The position numbers were made by a program, and so were the translations under genes. Below the pieces are notes generated by a model that saw only the letters and a list, made by a program, of their open reading frames with translations, was not told the origin of the DNA and ran no database searches. A DNA stretch of 64,000 nt from Cryobacterium shii (GTDB lineage: Bacteria > Actinomycetota > Actinomycetes > Actinomycetales > Microbacteriaceae): assembly GCF_004402595.1 (NCBI RefSeq), contig NZ_SOFY01000009.1:1-64000 (forward strand). Direction: 5' to 3'. Shown here one piece after another: positions 25,107-35,080 of this stretch (positions are counted from its first letter, which is position 1; every line of letters starts with the position of its first letter).

Positions 25107-27767
25107 TCACGCTCGCGAACGAGGGCCGGAGCTAGCGGGCCGGAAGCCGCTTGCTCCGGAGTGCCCCACGCTGAAGGCGGCCGCTCGCCGGCCGATCCGG
25201 TGGCTGGGTGCTCTCCGGCGCTCTGGCACAGGCGGCGCGGCCACCCGGGCGTAGAAGAACAGTTTGGCGAATTCCACCAGCAGCAGGTAGACCACGATCA
25301 GACCGGCAAGTGCCAGGAAGAAGGGTGCCGGGAGCGGTGCGAAGCCGAGCAGGGGCCCGAGCGCTGAGAACGGCAGATACGCGCCGATGGCCACCACTCC
25401 GAACGCTGCCACAGTGAGCCCCGTCGACGGCCGGCTGCGCAGAAACGGTACTCGTCGGGTTCGGATCGAGAAAATGATCAGCGTCTGGGTGGCGATCGAT
25501 TCAATGAACCAGCCCGACCGGAACTCGCCGGGTCCCGCGTTGAACACCAGAAGCATCAGGGCGAAGGTGGCGAAGTCGAAGAGTGAGCTGATGCCGCCGA
25601 AGAGCAGCATGAAGCGGCGGATGAACCCGATGTTCCAGTGCGCCGGCGCCCGAACCTGCTCCTCGTCTACACGGTCGCTGGGGATGGCGAGCTGGCCCGC
25701 GTCGTAGAGCAGATTGTTGAGCAGGATCTGTCCCGGCAGCATCGGCAGGAAACTCAAGAATACGGATGCCACGGCGGCGCTGAACATGTTCCCAAAGTTG
25801 CTGGACGTGCCCATGAGCACGTACTTGATGGTGTTGGCAAAGGTCCGTCGTCCCTCGACGACTCCATCCGCCAGCACGCCCAGGTCCTTCTCCAGGAGCA
25901 CGATGTCGGCCGCGTCCTTGGCGACGTCGGTCGCGCTGTCCACCGAGATACCCACATCGGCGTCGTGCAGCGCCAGCGCATCGTTGACCCCGTCACCCAA
26001 GAACCCGACCGCCCTCCCGTTGGCGCGCAACATCCGGATCACCCGCGCCTTCTGCTCGGGCGAGACCCGGGCGAAGATGGTCGCCTGCTCGGCGGCCGGA
26101 CCGAGCTCCGCGTCGGAGAGCCCATTGATCTGCACCCCAGTCAGGGTTCCACCGGAGATCACGCCGAGGTCGGCGCAGGCCCGCTCAGTGACCCGGGCAT
26201 TGTCGCCCGTCGCAACTTTCACCGTGATTCCCAGCGCCTCGAGCCGATCCAGGGACTCGCGGGCATTCGCCTTCTGCTCGTCGGCGAAAAGAAGGAACCC
26301 GGCCAGAACCAGGTCGTGCTCATCGGCGATGCTGATCCGTTTCTGGCCCACGGCCGGGCGGCTGGCCACGGCGATGACGCGGGCACCGGAGTCGAACTGC
26401 TCGGCAAGCAGTGCGAGGGCCGCGTCGGAGGTGCCGATGCAGATACGCAGCAGGTCTTCCGGCGCACCCTTGGCTACCAGGCTGACCGTTCCCTCGCCGT
26501 CCCGGACCAGCACGCTGGTCATCCGCCGGTGGTGGTCGAACGGAGTCACGTCGAGGTGCGCGTAGCGCGATGGCTCGAACGCCGCGGCGGCGGGGGACTG
26601 CCAGAGGGCCGCGTCCAGCGGATTCTGGCCCACCGTGGAGACCTTGCCGCCGGTGAAGTCCGCCTCGGTCGCAACCAGCCCAAGCACGGCTACTTCCTCA
26701 TCAGAGACCTCGGGACGAACCGACATGGTGCCGGTGAACCGGATGCGCCCCTCGGTCAGGGTGCCGGTCTTGTCCGTGACCAGAACATCCATGTCGCCCA
26801 GATCCTCAATGCAGACCAGCCGCTTCACGAGGACCCGGCGCTGGGCCAGACGTCGCGCACCTGTGGCCAGACTCGTGCTGACCACGGCGGGGAGAAGCTG
26901 CGGGGTGATCCCCACCGCGATGGCGAGAGAGAACAGCAGTGACTCGAGCAGCGGGCGCTGGAGCACCAAGTTGGCTAGGAAGATCAGGCTCGTCAGCACC
27001 ACGGCCACGCGCACGAGGAGGAACGAGAAGCGCTTCAGCCCGAGCTGGAATTCAGTCTGGGGCTGCGTTTCCCCGAGCCCCAGGGCGATCCGCCCGAATT
27101 CGGCGCGTCCGCCCGTGGCCACGACGACGCCCATGCAGCTGCCAGTCTGAATCACGGTGCCCATGAGCACGCAGGAGGCCAGGTCGCCGGGAGCGGCATC
27201 TGCCGGCACTGGGGTCGGGTTCTTCTCGACCGGCAGCGACTCCCCGGTGAGAATGCTCTCGTCGCAGAGTAGATCCTCACTCCGCAGTACACGGATGTCC
27301 GCCGGCACGATCGAACCCAGCCCGAGATGCACCACGTCACCGGCGACCAGCTCCACCACGTCAATCTGCCGAGCGGCACCGTCCCGCACCACGACGGCGC
27401 GCCGCGACACCCGGGAGTGCAAGGATTCCACGGCCTGCTCGGCCCGGAACTCGTTAACGAACCCAAGCCCCACGCTCGCCACCAGGATGACGGCGATGAC
27501 GATCGAGTTCGTGACATCGCCGAGGAAGAGCGAGAGGGCGGCGGTCAGGAACAACAGGATCAGGATGGGGCTGCGCAGTTGCCTCACGAGCACCGGCCAC
27601 GCCCGGGCTGCGTGGGTGCGCACGGCGTTGGGGCCGAACTCCGTCAATCTTCGAGTCGCTTCGTCGTCGCTCAGGCCGTCCGGGGACGACCCCAGGTCGG
27701 CCAGCACCTGCTCCGGTGGGCGGCTGGCGAACCGGGCCAGAGCCTCCTGCACTGCCGGGTCTGGCAT
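25107..27767 (-). CDS. mgtA: magnesium-translocating P-type ATPase
   Basis: P3B-type ATPase for Mg2+ import, 886 residues, the normal family length. The N-terminal cation-ATPase region has LTEFGPNAVRTHAA. The actuator motif is LTGES, the phosphorylation site is DKTGTLTEG and the hinge is GDGVNDALALHDADVGISV. The membrane segment AVGITPQLLPAVVSTSLA is typical of MgtA. ATG 27767 has GGAGG upstream; the frame continues back to 27962 without family similarity. The last 50 residues are Arg/Ser/Gly-rich and not part of the family core. No Mg sensor RNA was recognised in the leader. Confidence 0.93.
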   Translation of the reverse strand: MPDPAVQEALARFASRPPEQVLADLGSSPDGLSDDEATRRLTEFGPNAVRTHAARAWPVLVRQLRSPILILLFLTAALSLFLGDVTNSIVIAVILVASVGLGFVNEFRAEQAVESLHSRVSRRAVVVRDGAARQIDVVELVAGDVVHLGLGSIVPADIRVLRSEDLLCDESILTGESLPVEKNPTPVPADAAPGDLASCVLMGTVIQTGSCMGVVVATGGRAEFGRIALGLGETQPQTEFQLGLKRFSFLLVRVAVVLTSLIFLANLVLQRPLLESLLFSLAIAVGITPQLLPAVVSTSLATGARRLAQRRVLVKRLVCIEDLGDMDVLVTDKTGTLTEGRIRFTGTMSVRPEVSDEEVAVLGLVATEADFTGGKVSTVGQNPLDAALWQSPAAAAFEPSRYAHLDVTPFDHHRRMTSVLVRDGEGTVSLVAKGAPEDLLRICIGTSDAALALLAEQFDSGARVIAVASRPAVGQKRISIADEHDLVLAGFLLFADEQKANARESLDRLEALGITVKVATGDNARVTERACADLGVISGGTLTGVQINGLSDAELGPAAEQATIFARVSPEQKARVIRMLRANGRAVGFLGDGVNDALALHDADVGISVDSATDVAKDAADIVLLEKDLGVLADGVVEGRRTFANTIKYVLMGTSSNFGNMFSAAVASVFLSFLPMLPGQILLNNLLYDAGQLAIPSDRVDEEQVRAPAHWNIGFIRRFMLLFGGISSLFDFATFALMLLVFNAGPGEFRSGWFIESIATQTLIIFSIRTRRVPFLRSRPSTGLTVAAFGVVAIGAYLPFSALGPLLGFAPLPAPFFLALAGLIVVYLLLVEFAKLFFYARVAAPPVPERRRAPSHRIGRRAAAFSVGHSGASGFRPASSGPRSRA

Positions 27768-28184
27768 CTGAACGCCTCCGCCGGAGCCGTTGAATGGACC
27801 CCGCGGCCAGACTGGCTCATCTTCTGCAACGCGGCAAGTGTCCAGGTCGGTTTGAGGCGCGATAAGGATTGCTTCCTGCGACAAATACCGGGCGACCGTG
27901 CTGACACAGCCCGGGCTGCCCAATGCACCGTTCATTGCGTCGAGGCCGGTTAGGTGGGTCAAGGTATTCCGCTAGATTCGTCTCAGAAATTGCAGGGGAC
28001 TCCCGGTCAGATCGAGATCAGGAAAGGTCTAGACGCTTCGGTCGAGGCGTTCACTTGCGCCGTCGGAAACCGTCGGTCCCGCACTGTGTCGAGAAACTCC
28101 ACCACTCAGCGGGACGTGACCCCTCACTTGCTCCTCCTCGCGCTCGTGGGGTGCATCATGGGTCTCATACTCGTGGACCCTACG
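27768..28184. other. 417-bp gap between mgtA and the IS element
   Basis: No convincing gene is seen on either strand; frames are short and lack starts with binding sites. It should contain the mgtA promoter. The left inverted repeat of the IS element begins at its right edge. Confidence 0.5.
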
Positions 28185-28304
28185 TGTCAGGGTTGGGTGA
28201 GGCCAGCAGCTAACAGCAAGTCCGCCGCATGACGTAGGGCGAGAACCAGGAACCGATCCACCATGCCCAGCCCATCTTTGATCGCCGTGCGCGACGATAG
28301 TCCA

Positions 28305-28688
28305 ATGAATACCAGCAGTCCCGGACCCAGATCCGGAGGTCCGACGCCGAGGCGCTCGTTCACCCCGGCGCAGAAACTCGAGCACCTGGCCGCCTACGAG
28401 GCCGCCATCCAAAACAACACGGGCGGCGCCTACCTTCGGGAGCAGGGGATCCACTCCTCGCAGATCACCGAGTGGCGCAAACTCCTGGCGGGCAAGAAAC
28501 CGGGCGAGAAGATTGGCCGGTTGACGCCGGAACAGGCCGAGATCGCGAGACTGCGTCGCCAGCTTGGCAAGGCCGAGCAGCGCCTCGCGACCACGGAGGT
28601 GGCCTTAACCATCATGGGAAAAGCGCACGAGCTCTTGGAGCAGTTGTCCAAGAGCTCGCGGGACGACAAACCGCACACCGACTCCTGA
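28305..28688 (+). CDS. IS3-family transposase OrfA
   Basis: A 127-residue helix-turn-helix protein (RRSFTPAQKLEHLAAYEAA, then YLREQGIHSSQITEWRKLL) followed by a leucine-zipper-like coiled coil (EIARLRRQLGKAEQRLATTE). It binds the IS ends. Its stop overlaps the OrfB ATG by one base (TGATG), so OrfB may be made by termination-reinitiation as well as by frameshift. Confidence 0.9.
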   Translation: MNTSSPGPRSGGPTPRRSFTPAQKLEHLAAYEAAIQNNTGGAYLREQGIHSSQITEWRKLLAGKKPGEKIGRLTPEQAEIARLRRQLGKAEQRLATTEVALTIMGKAHELLEQLSKSSRDDKPHTDS

Positions 28689-29701
28689 TGGCCGCCTACC
28701 GACAGCTGACCATTGCTGGCGTTTCGACCCGGATCGCGGCACGGCTGACCGGGATCTCCCGGGCGACGGCGACCCGGAAACCGTCCCTCCCGCTGCCTGT
28801 CCCGGCGCCCCCGGTGGTGCCGGCGAACAAGCTCAACAGCCTCGAGCGGGCCAGGATTCTGGCGGTGGTGAACTCGCCCGGCTACGTTGATTTGCCGCCG
28901 ATCCAGATCTACGCGCAGCTGCTCGATCAGGGCGTCTATTTGGCGTCGATCTCAACGATCTACCGAATTTTGGCCGAGAACAAACAGGTCAAGGGACGCC
29001 GCCGCCTGGCCCGCCACCCGTCCCGGGCGATCCCGGAACTGGTCGCGACCGGCCCGGGGCAGGTCTACTCGTGGGACATCACGAAACTGGCCGGACCGAT
29101 CAAGGGCACGTACTTCGACTGCTACGTGATGATCGACATTTACTCCCGGTACATCGTCGGCGCCCACGTCCACGCGTCGGAGTCCGGCGAGTTGGCGGTG
29201 GAGATGATGAGGGAAATCTTCGGCATCCACGGCGTCCCGCACGTCGTCCACGCGGACCGGGGCACGTCGATGACGTCGAAGACCGTCGCGACGATGTTGT
29301 CGGACCTGGAGGTCACCAAGTCGCACTCCCGCCCCCGGGTGAGCAACGACAACCCGTTCTCCGAGGCATGGTTCAAGACCTTGAAGTTCGCCCCGGTGTT
29401 TCCTGAACGCTTCGGCTCCGTGGGCGAGGCGCGGGTGTTCATGGCCGACTTCGTCGAGGGTTACAACCACACCCATCGCCATTCTGGGATCGGGCTGAAT
29501 ACCCCCGCGGACGTCCACTACGGCCTCGCGGCCGGCAAGGCCATCGACCGGTCAGCGACCTTGGCCGCCGCACGCGCCCAGAACCCGGAACGATTCGGCA
29601 CCACGGCCGACCCGAAGATCCTCGCCCTGCCCGGCACCACCTGGATCAACAAACCAGCCGAGCAAGAAGAGAAGGAACAGGAAGCAAAACTAGCCGCCTA
29701 A
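28688..29701 (+). CDS. IS3-family transposase OrfB (DDE integrase core)
   Basis: A 337-residue transposase with an rve integrase core. The DDE triad is D130 (YSWDITKL), D190 (VHADRGTSM) and E226 (NPFSEAWFKTLK), with the canonical 35-residue gap between the second D and E. An N-terminal HTH_21 segment (IYAQLLDQGVYLASISTIYR) precedes it. It ends 28 bp before the right end of the IS. The frame is intact, so the enzyme is probably functional. Confidence 0.93.
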   Translation: MAAYRQLTIAGVSTRIAARLTGISRATATRKPSLPLPVPAPPVVPANKLNSLERARILAVVNSPGYVDLPPIQIYAQLLDQGVYLASISTIYRILAENKQVKGRRRLARHPSRAIPELVATGPGQVYSWDITKLAGPIKGTYFDCYVMIDIYSRYIVGAHVHASESGELAVEMMREIFGIHGVPHVVHADRGTSMTSKTVATMLSDLEVTKSHSRPRVSNDNPFSEAWFKTLKFAPVFPERFGSVGEARVFMADFVEGYNHTHRHSGIGLNTPADVHYGLAAGKAIDRSATLAAARAQNPERFGTTADPKILALPGTTWINKPAEQEEKEQEAKLAA

Positions 29702-29729
29702 ACTCACGCTGGCCTCATTCACCTTGACA

Positions 29730-30203
29730 AATTCCGGGACGGCGGCCACCAGATCAACCTCTTGAGGGGCGTCTGCGTTCATCGCGCCGGGTCGTAAGCG
29801 TCAGAAATACAGGTTCCGTGAAAGTCTCAGTCAAGTCCTAGCTAAGAAGCGCAAACCGGTGTAAGGATCTCAGGGCCCGCATTCATCGACGCCCGGGCAT
29901 ATGCCGGCCGGAACCCAACGTTTCTCCAGTACAAGTTGGGGTCAGCGAGTAAATAGACGTAGGGTCGGCCGGACTGGCATGGTCAGTTTCGACGCGCCAA
30001 TGGGTACCTCAACGGGGTGAATCCGCTCTCTGGGCGCCACTCTGATAAGCGCCCCGTGCAGGGGTTTGACAGGTAAAAATGAGGTTTCATCCAGAAATCC
30101 CCGACATGCTTGCACCTTCGTTCGCCCGGCTGTACACGGTCGCGGTTCCACTGATCCAGATGCGGCGGGTGCACCCCCTGCCCCGGGCGCATCGCAGGAA
30201 GTC
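29730..30203. other. 474-bp gap after the IS element
   Basis: No gene is recognised. A consensus-like TTGACA at 30066-30071 lies upstream of the SLT-like gene, but no good -10 is found at the right distance. The rest has no clear repeats or RNA genes. Confidence 0.4.
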
Positions 30204-31130
30204 ATGCTTACCCTCCCCCCGCTCCACCCCCAGTCCCGCCGCAGGGAAATCTCCACAGCTCGAAAGCGCACCCGAACCAGAACCCGTTTGATCGTCGCCG
30301 GCTCCGTCCTCGGCATCGCCGGGCTCGTGGCGGGGGTCGGCACCACGGCCGTCGCCCAGTCCTCGGCGGCCAGCGCCGAGAGTATCGCGGAAACGCGGGT
30401 GCTCTCCGAGAGCACGGGCGTTCGCCACGGTCAGCTCTCGGTTTACTCGGCCATCGCCAAGTCGACCGCCGACCACCGCGCCGAATCCACCATCAGCGCG
30501 GCCACCGGCGTGATCGCCACCATGGCGAACAAGGTCGACGCCACCCCGCTGGCTTCTTCCGTGGCCTCTCTCGGAAACTATGAGGAGCTGGAGACGGATG
30601 CCGTCATCTCGCTGACTCTGCAAACCAAGTCAGAGACCGCGGCGGCCCAGTCGGCCGTGGCCGAGGTCGACCGCGCTGCCGCATCCGCCGAGGCGGAGGC
30701 CGCGGCCGCGGCAGCTGCCGCTGCCGAGCAGGCCAGGGCCGTGGCGGCGCAGGCCGCAGCTGCGGAGGCCGCGAAGGCCAGCCAGGTCGCTCCGGCACCC
30801 GCGCCGTCCCCAAGCGGGGGCAACTCGCCCGATGCCGCCCGCGCCACCGCCCGCGCGATGGCCGCCTCGAACTACGGCTGGGGCGACTCGGAGTTCTCCT
30901 GCCTGAACCAGCTCTGGGAGCGCGAGTCCGGCTGGTCGTACACGGCGTACAACCCCAGCGGGGCGACCGGCATCCCGCAGGCACTTCCCGGCAGCAAGAT
31001 GGCCACGACCGGCTCCGACTGGGCCACCAACGCCACCACCCAGATCGCCTGGGGTCTCGGCTACATCAGCGGCAGCTACGGTTCGCCGTGCTCGGCGTGG
31101 GCACACTCCGAAGCCAACAACTGGTACTGA
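30204..31130 (+). CDS. secreted SLT/transglycosylase-like protein
   Basis: A 308-residue exported protein with an Arg-rich N-terminus and a hydrophobic segment (LIVAGSVLGIAGLVAGVGTT, about residues 28-47) acting as signal or anchor. An Ala/Glu/Gln-rich coiled linker follows (about residues 145-205). The C-terminal domain (NYGWGDSEFSCLNQLWERES, then GWSYTAYNPSGATGIPQAL) matches aggregation-promoting-factor/lytic-transglycosylase-like domains, with the catalytic Glu in WERESGW. It should cut peptidoglycan outside the cell. ATG 30204 has an AGGAA site. It is probably outside the mobile debris. Confidence 0.8.
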   Translation: MLTLPPLHPQSRRREISTARKRTRTRTRLIVAGSVLGIAGLVAGVGTTAVAQSSAASAESIAETRVLSESTGVRHGQLSVYSAIAKSTADHRAESTISAATGVIATMANKVDATPLASSVASLGNYEELETDAVISLTLQTKSETAAAQSAVAEVDRAAASAEAEAAAAAAAAAEQARAVAAQAAAAEAAKASQVAPAPAPSPSGGNSPDAARATARAMAASNYGWGDSEFSCLNQLWERESGWSYTAYNPSGATGIPQALPGSKMATTGSDWATNATTQIAWGLGYISGSYGSPCSAWAHSEANNWY

Positions 31131-31196
31131 CCCTGGCACTGATCGGCCCGGGCTGACAGTCTGGCCCGAGCAGCCTGACCGTGAGCCGCGGGGCGG

Positions 31197-32560
31197 CTAC
31201 GCCCGCTTCCGGTGATGTGCCAGGGGCTTCGAGGGAACATCCGGCGCCGCGTGGTCCGCGGCTGGCCGCAGTTCCGACTGCCGGGCCACCGCGAGCAGGT
31301 CCCACGGGTTCTCGCCCGTGACGGACACCCCTTTGGCGCCGGAGCGGCGAGTTCGGCCCCGCACGAGCAGGTAGTGGGTCGCGAAGACCCGCCCGCCGAC
31401 GCGCTCCTGGGCGTTGTGGAAGAAGACCACGTTGGCGACCGGCCCGCTGCCGTCGTCGAGGCTGACGAAGACGACCCGGCGTCCGCGCCGCATCGGGGGA
31501 GTGTTCGTCGCCCGCCGCACCCCGGCGACCAGCACCTCGGTACCCCCGGGGAGTGAACCGAGCTGCGCGGCCGGTGTCACGCCGAGCTTCCCGAAGAGCG
31601 GGTGGAAGCGCGCCATCTGATGGCTGCTGACCGAGAGGTGCAGGTCTCGGAGCTCCAGATCGGACTGGGTGCGGCCGTAAAGGTCGAGTGAGGTGACCCC
31701 GCCGCCGGACTCGGGCAGGGGCAGGTCCACGTCGAACGCGAGCTGGTCATCGTCGATGTGCACCGCCCGGCCCTGCAGCCCCTGAACGTGGGCGAGGAGC
31801 TGGTGCCGGCGGTCGAGGTCATAGCCAACGAAACAGTCCCGGAGCGCCGACCCGGGCGAGGGCCTCGAAGGTCCGCTTGCGGGGGTGCACCCGGTTCCGG
31901 AAATCCTGCAGCGAGGTGAACGGCTGGTGCCGGGCAATCCGCGCCCGCTCCGCCTCGCTGCTGCCGACCAGCTCCGGCAGGGCCAGACGGATGCCCAGAC
32001 TCCCGTCGACGAGTTCCTCCACCCGGTATTCCAGCCCGCTGGTCTGCACATCGAGACCCAGCACGGGAACGCCGAGGTTTCTCGCCTCGGCCACGATCAG
32101 GTCCTTCGGCCACATGCCGGGGTCGTGCGTGAGGAGCCCGGCCAGGAACTCGGCCGGGTAGTGGGTTTTCAGCCAGGCCGACTGATAGGTCGGGAGGGCG
32201 AAGGCGGCCCCGTGAGCCTTGGCGAATCCGAAACTGCCGAAGCCGGCGAGCACCCGCCAGACCTGGGCGATCAAGGCGGGCGGGAAGCCGCGTTCGAGGG
32301 CGCGGCGCCGCACGAACTCCTCGATCCGGGGCAGGTCCCTTGGTCTGCCGAGATGACGCTGCAAGACATCCGCTTTTCCCAGGCCGCAGCCGGTGAGTTC
32401 GTCGAACAGGCGCATCACCTGTTCGTGGAAAATAACGACGCCCCTGGTCTCCCGCAGGATCGGCTCGAAGCGCGGGTGCAAATAGCCGGGGGCGACTTCT
32501 CCGTGCCGGGCCTGCAGGTACTTGAGCGGCATGTTGTTCTGCATCGGGCCTCCGCAGGGG
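31197..32560 (-). pseudogene. dnaE2: error-prone DNA polymerase DnaE2 remnant
   Basis: The minus strand encodes only the C-terminal third of DnaE2. The first frame begins at GPMQNNMPLKYLQARHGE and includes TYQSAWLKTHYPAEFLAGLL and THDPGMWPKDLIVAEARNLG. It is interrupted near 31848, and a second frame continues with RDCFVGYDLDRRHQLLAHVQ through an OB-fold to the stop at 31197. About two bases are missing at the join. Roughly the first 700 residues, with the PHP and polymerase active sites, are gone. DnaE2 normally works with ImuA/ImuB in induced mutagenesis; neither partner is present here. Confidence 0.85.
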
Positions 32561-32654
32561 TTTGATCCGTCCGACCCGAGGGCCTCGACAAACGGAGGAC
32601 CGGACGGCAGAATCTCCCAGAGAAGAGCCCAGACCGGGAGCGGACGGGAGCCGG

Positions 32655-33350
32655 ATGTTCACGGATCGGAGCGAGGCCGGCCGGCTGCTGGCAGACCGGG
32701 TCGCGGAACGCCTGGCCGAACTGCGCCGGTCAGACCCCGCGCTGTCCGACCCCGTCGTCTACGCCCTGCCGCGGGGCGGGGTCCCGGTCGCGGTCGAGGT
32801 TGCCCGGCGCCTGCACGCACCGCTGGATCTCGTGCTGGTGCGCAAGATCGGGGCGCCGGGCTACCCGGAGGTGGCGATGGGAGCGGTGGTCGACGGCGTC
32901 GACAGGCAGACCATCCTCAACGAGGACGTCTTCGCCGCCACCGGGGGCGATGCGGCGGGCCTCAGCCGCGCCAGAAGCCGGGAACTGGCGGAAATCGAGC
33001 GCCGTCGCATCCGTTACCTGGGCGACCGGCCGCAGATCAGCCCGGCCGGGCGGGTGGCGGTGATCGTTGACGACGGACTCGCGACGGGAGCAACCGCCAA
33101 GGCCGCGCTCTCCGCAGTGAAACGCCAGGGGGCCCGGCTGGCGGTGCTCGCCGTCCCGGTCGCTCCCGCGGATTCCATCGCCGACATGCTGCGGTACGCG
33201 GACGAGATGATCGTGCTGCAGACACCCCGGGACTTCTGGGCGATCGGCCCGTTCTACCGGGATTTCCACCAGCTCTCCGATGACGAGACCGTGCAGTTGC
33301 TCCGGGAGGCTTGGGCCCGGCGCGACGAAACGGCAACCGGGGACGTCTGA
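32655..33350 (+). CDS. phosphoribosyltransferase-domain protein
   Basis: A 231-residue type I PRTase-like protein with the PRPP-binding loop VAVIVDDGLATGATAKAAL, an early PRGGVPVAVEVARRL strand-helix and a flexible hood. The subgroup matches small actinobacterial phosphoribosyltransferases often found with stress genes; the base substrate is unknown. ATG 32655 is chosen because the 31 preceding codons lie in the deletion scar beside the dnaE2 remnant. Its stop is 21 bp before the next gene. Confidence 0.82.
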   Translation: MFTDRSEAGRLLADRVAERLAELRRSDPALSDPVVYALPRGGVPVAVEVARRLHAPLDLVLVRKIGAPGYPEVAMGAVVDGVDRQTILNEDVFAATGGDAAGLSRARSRELAEIERRRIRYLGDRPQISPAGRVAVIVDDGLATGATAKAALSAVKRQGARLAVLAVPVAPADSIADMLRYADEMIVLQTPRDFWAIGPFYRDFHQLSDDETVQLLREAWARRDETATGDV

Positions 33351-33371
33351 TCCGCACGGCAGAATGGAAGG

Positions 33372-35066
33372 GTGCACCTTCTGGCGAGTCGAACGGCCAA
33401 CGGCGAGATCCTCGTCCGGCACCTCGACGCCCGGGGCCGGCCCGTCGAACCGGCCACCCGGCTCGCCGAGCACGAATTTCCCCGGTTCGCCCTCCGGCAG
33501 GAGTCATCATCCTTCCCGCGCTGGGTGTTCGAGGACACGTCCCGCATCTACCCCCTGCTGCTCGCCGGCGGGGTGAGGGTGCAGCGCGGCCATGACCTGC
33601 GCCTGTGCCACGCGATCCTGCGGCTGGCGGCCGCGACCGATTCGAGCGAGCTGGCCCGGGCGGAGCCGAGCCGGTGGGATCGGGCGCCGGCCTTCGAACC
33701 CGAGGCCGCGGAGCCGGGATCGACGCTCTTCGACCTCATCGTCGACGACGACGCCTCGCACGACGACTTGCCGGAGGAGTTCCGGCGCCAGTTGGAGGCG
33801 GTCGCCGCCGCCGTCGACCCGGGCCGTCTCCGCCTCCTATTGGCGGCGGAATCGGCCGGGGCGCTGATCGCGGCGGAAATGCAGTTCGCGGGGCTGCCCT
33901 GGCGAACGGACATCCACGATCGGCTGCTGACCCGCGAACTGGGCCCGCGCGTCGCCCCGGGAATCCGGCCGGAACGCCTGGAGGAACTCGCGCAGGTCAT
34001 CCGCCGGGAGCTGGGCGACCCCCACTTGAACCCGGATTCGCAGCCGGACCTGATGCGCGCGCTCCTGCGGGTCGGACTGGAGGTCTCGTCGACCCGCGCC
34101 TGGGAACTGCAGAAGCTGCAACATCCGGTGATCGCTCCGTTGCTCGACTACAAGAAGCTGGCCCGCCTGCTGAGCGCCAACGGTTGGTACTGGATGGACA
34201 CCTGGATCGTCGAGGGCCGCTTCCACCCTGAGTACATCCCGGGCGGCGTGGTGACCGGGCGCTGGGCGACCCGGGGCGGCGGCGCCCTGCAATTGCCCAA
34301 ACAGGTTCGCGGTGCGGTCGTGGCCGATGAGGGCTGGAAACTCGTCGTGGCGGATGCCGCCCAGCTGGAACCGCGCATCCTCGCTGCGCTCTCCCGGGAC
34401 ACCGCCATGGCAACGGCGGGCCGGGGCACCGACCTCTATGCCGGGATCGTGTCCAGCGGTGTGGTCGAAACCCGGGACCACGCCAAGGTGGCCATGCTGG
34501 GCGCCATGTACGGAGCGACCACCGGGGAAAGCGGGCGGCTGCTCCCGCAATTGAAGAAGGCCTACCCACGGGCGATCGAACTCACCGAAACGGCCGCCCG
34601 CGCGGGCGAGCGCGGTGACGTGGTCTCCACCCGGCTCGGGCGGTCCTCGCCTCGCCCCGGTGAACGCTGGCTCGCCGCCCAGGCCCAGGCCTATCACCCC
34701 GGGGCAACGGATGCCGACGAACGCCGCGCCCGCAGCCAGGCCCGTGACTGGGGTCGGTTCACCCGCAATTTCATCGTGCAGGGGAGCGCGGCGGAGTGGG
34801 CGCTTTGCTGGATGGCTGAGATCCGGCGGGAACTCCGTCTGCTCCAACCGGGCCAGGCGCGGGGCCCGGTCTTCGCCGAGTCCCCGCACCTCGTGTTCTT
34901 CCTGCACGACGAGGTCATCGTGCACACGCCGGAGCTCCTGGCCGACGATGTCCAACGGATCGTGAGCCGCGCTGCGGCAACGGCCGGCCGTCACCTGTTC
35001 GGCGACTTCCCGGTCGACTTCCTGCTCACGGTCGCGGCGGTCGACAGTTATGCCGAGGCCAAGTGA
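33372..35066 (+). CDS. bifunctional 3'-5' exonuclease/DNA polymerase-like protein (family A)
   Basis: A 564-residue polymerase of the PolA superfamily lacking the 5'-3' nuclease. Motif A is VVADAAQLEPRILAALSRD, motif B is KVAMLGAMYGATTGESGRLL and motif C is VFFLHDEVIVHTPELL, all with key residues. The N-terminal part is a degenerate exonuclease-like domain. The protein starts at GTG 33372 after a GGAAGG site. Such enzymes are standard accessory repair polymerases in actinobacteria. Confidence 0.9.
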   Translation: MHLLASRTANGEILVRHLDARGRPVEPATRLAEHEFPRFALRQESSSFPRWVFEDTSRIYPLLLAGGVRVQRGHDLRLCHAILRLAAATDSSELARAEPSRWDRAPAFEPEAAEPGSTLFDLIVDDDASHDDLPEEFRRQLEAVAAAVDPGRLRLLLAAESAGALIAAEMQFAGLPWRTDIHDRLLTRELGPRVAPGIRPERLEELAQVIRRELGDPHLNPDSQPDLMRALLRVGLEVSSTRAWELQKLQHPVIAPLLDYKKLARLLSANGWYWMDTWIVEGRFHPEYIPGGVVTGRWATRGGGALQLPKQVRGAVVADEGWKLVVADAAQLEPRILAALSRDTAMATAGRGTDLYAGIVSSGVVETRDHAKVAMLGAMYGATTGESGRLLPQLKKAYPRAIELTETAARAGERGDVVSTRLGRSSPRPGERWLAAQAQAYHPGATDADERRARSQARDWGRFTRNFIVQGSAAEWALCWMAEIRRELRLLQPGQARGPVFAESPHLVFFLHDEVIVHTPELLADDVQRIVSRAAATAGRHLFGDFPVDFLLTVAAVDSYAEAK

Positions 35067-35080
35067 CCCGGTGCGTTGGG

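Larger units (their letters stand above)
28185..29729 (+). mobile_element. complete IS3-family insertion sequence, about 1545 bp
   Basis: The element carries orfA and orfB and is bounded by imperfect inverted repeats of 22-23 bp: TGTCAGGGTTGGGTGAGGCC at 28185 and, on the other strand, TGTCAAGGTGAATGAGGCC from 29729. The ends have the TG...CA form of IS3 elements. The three flanking bases (ACG left, AAT right) do not match, so no target duplication is visible. It could still be active, since both frames are intact. Confidence 0.85.
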
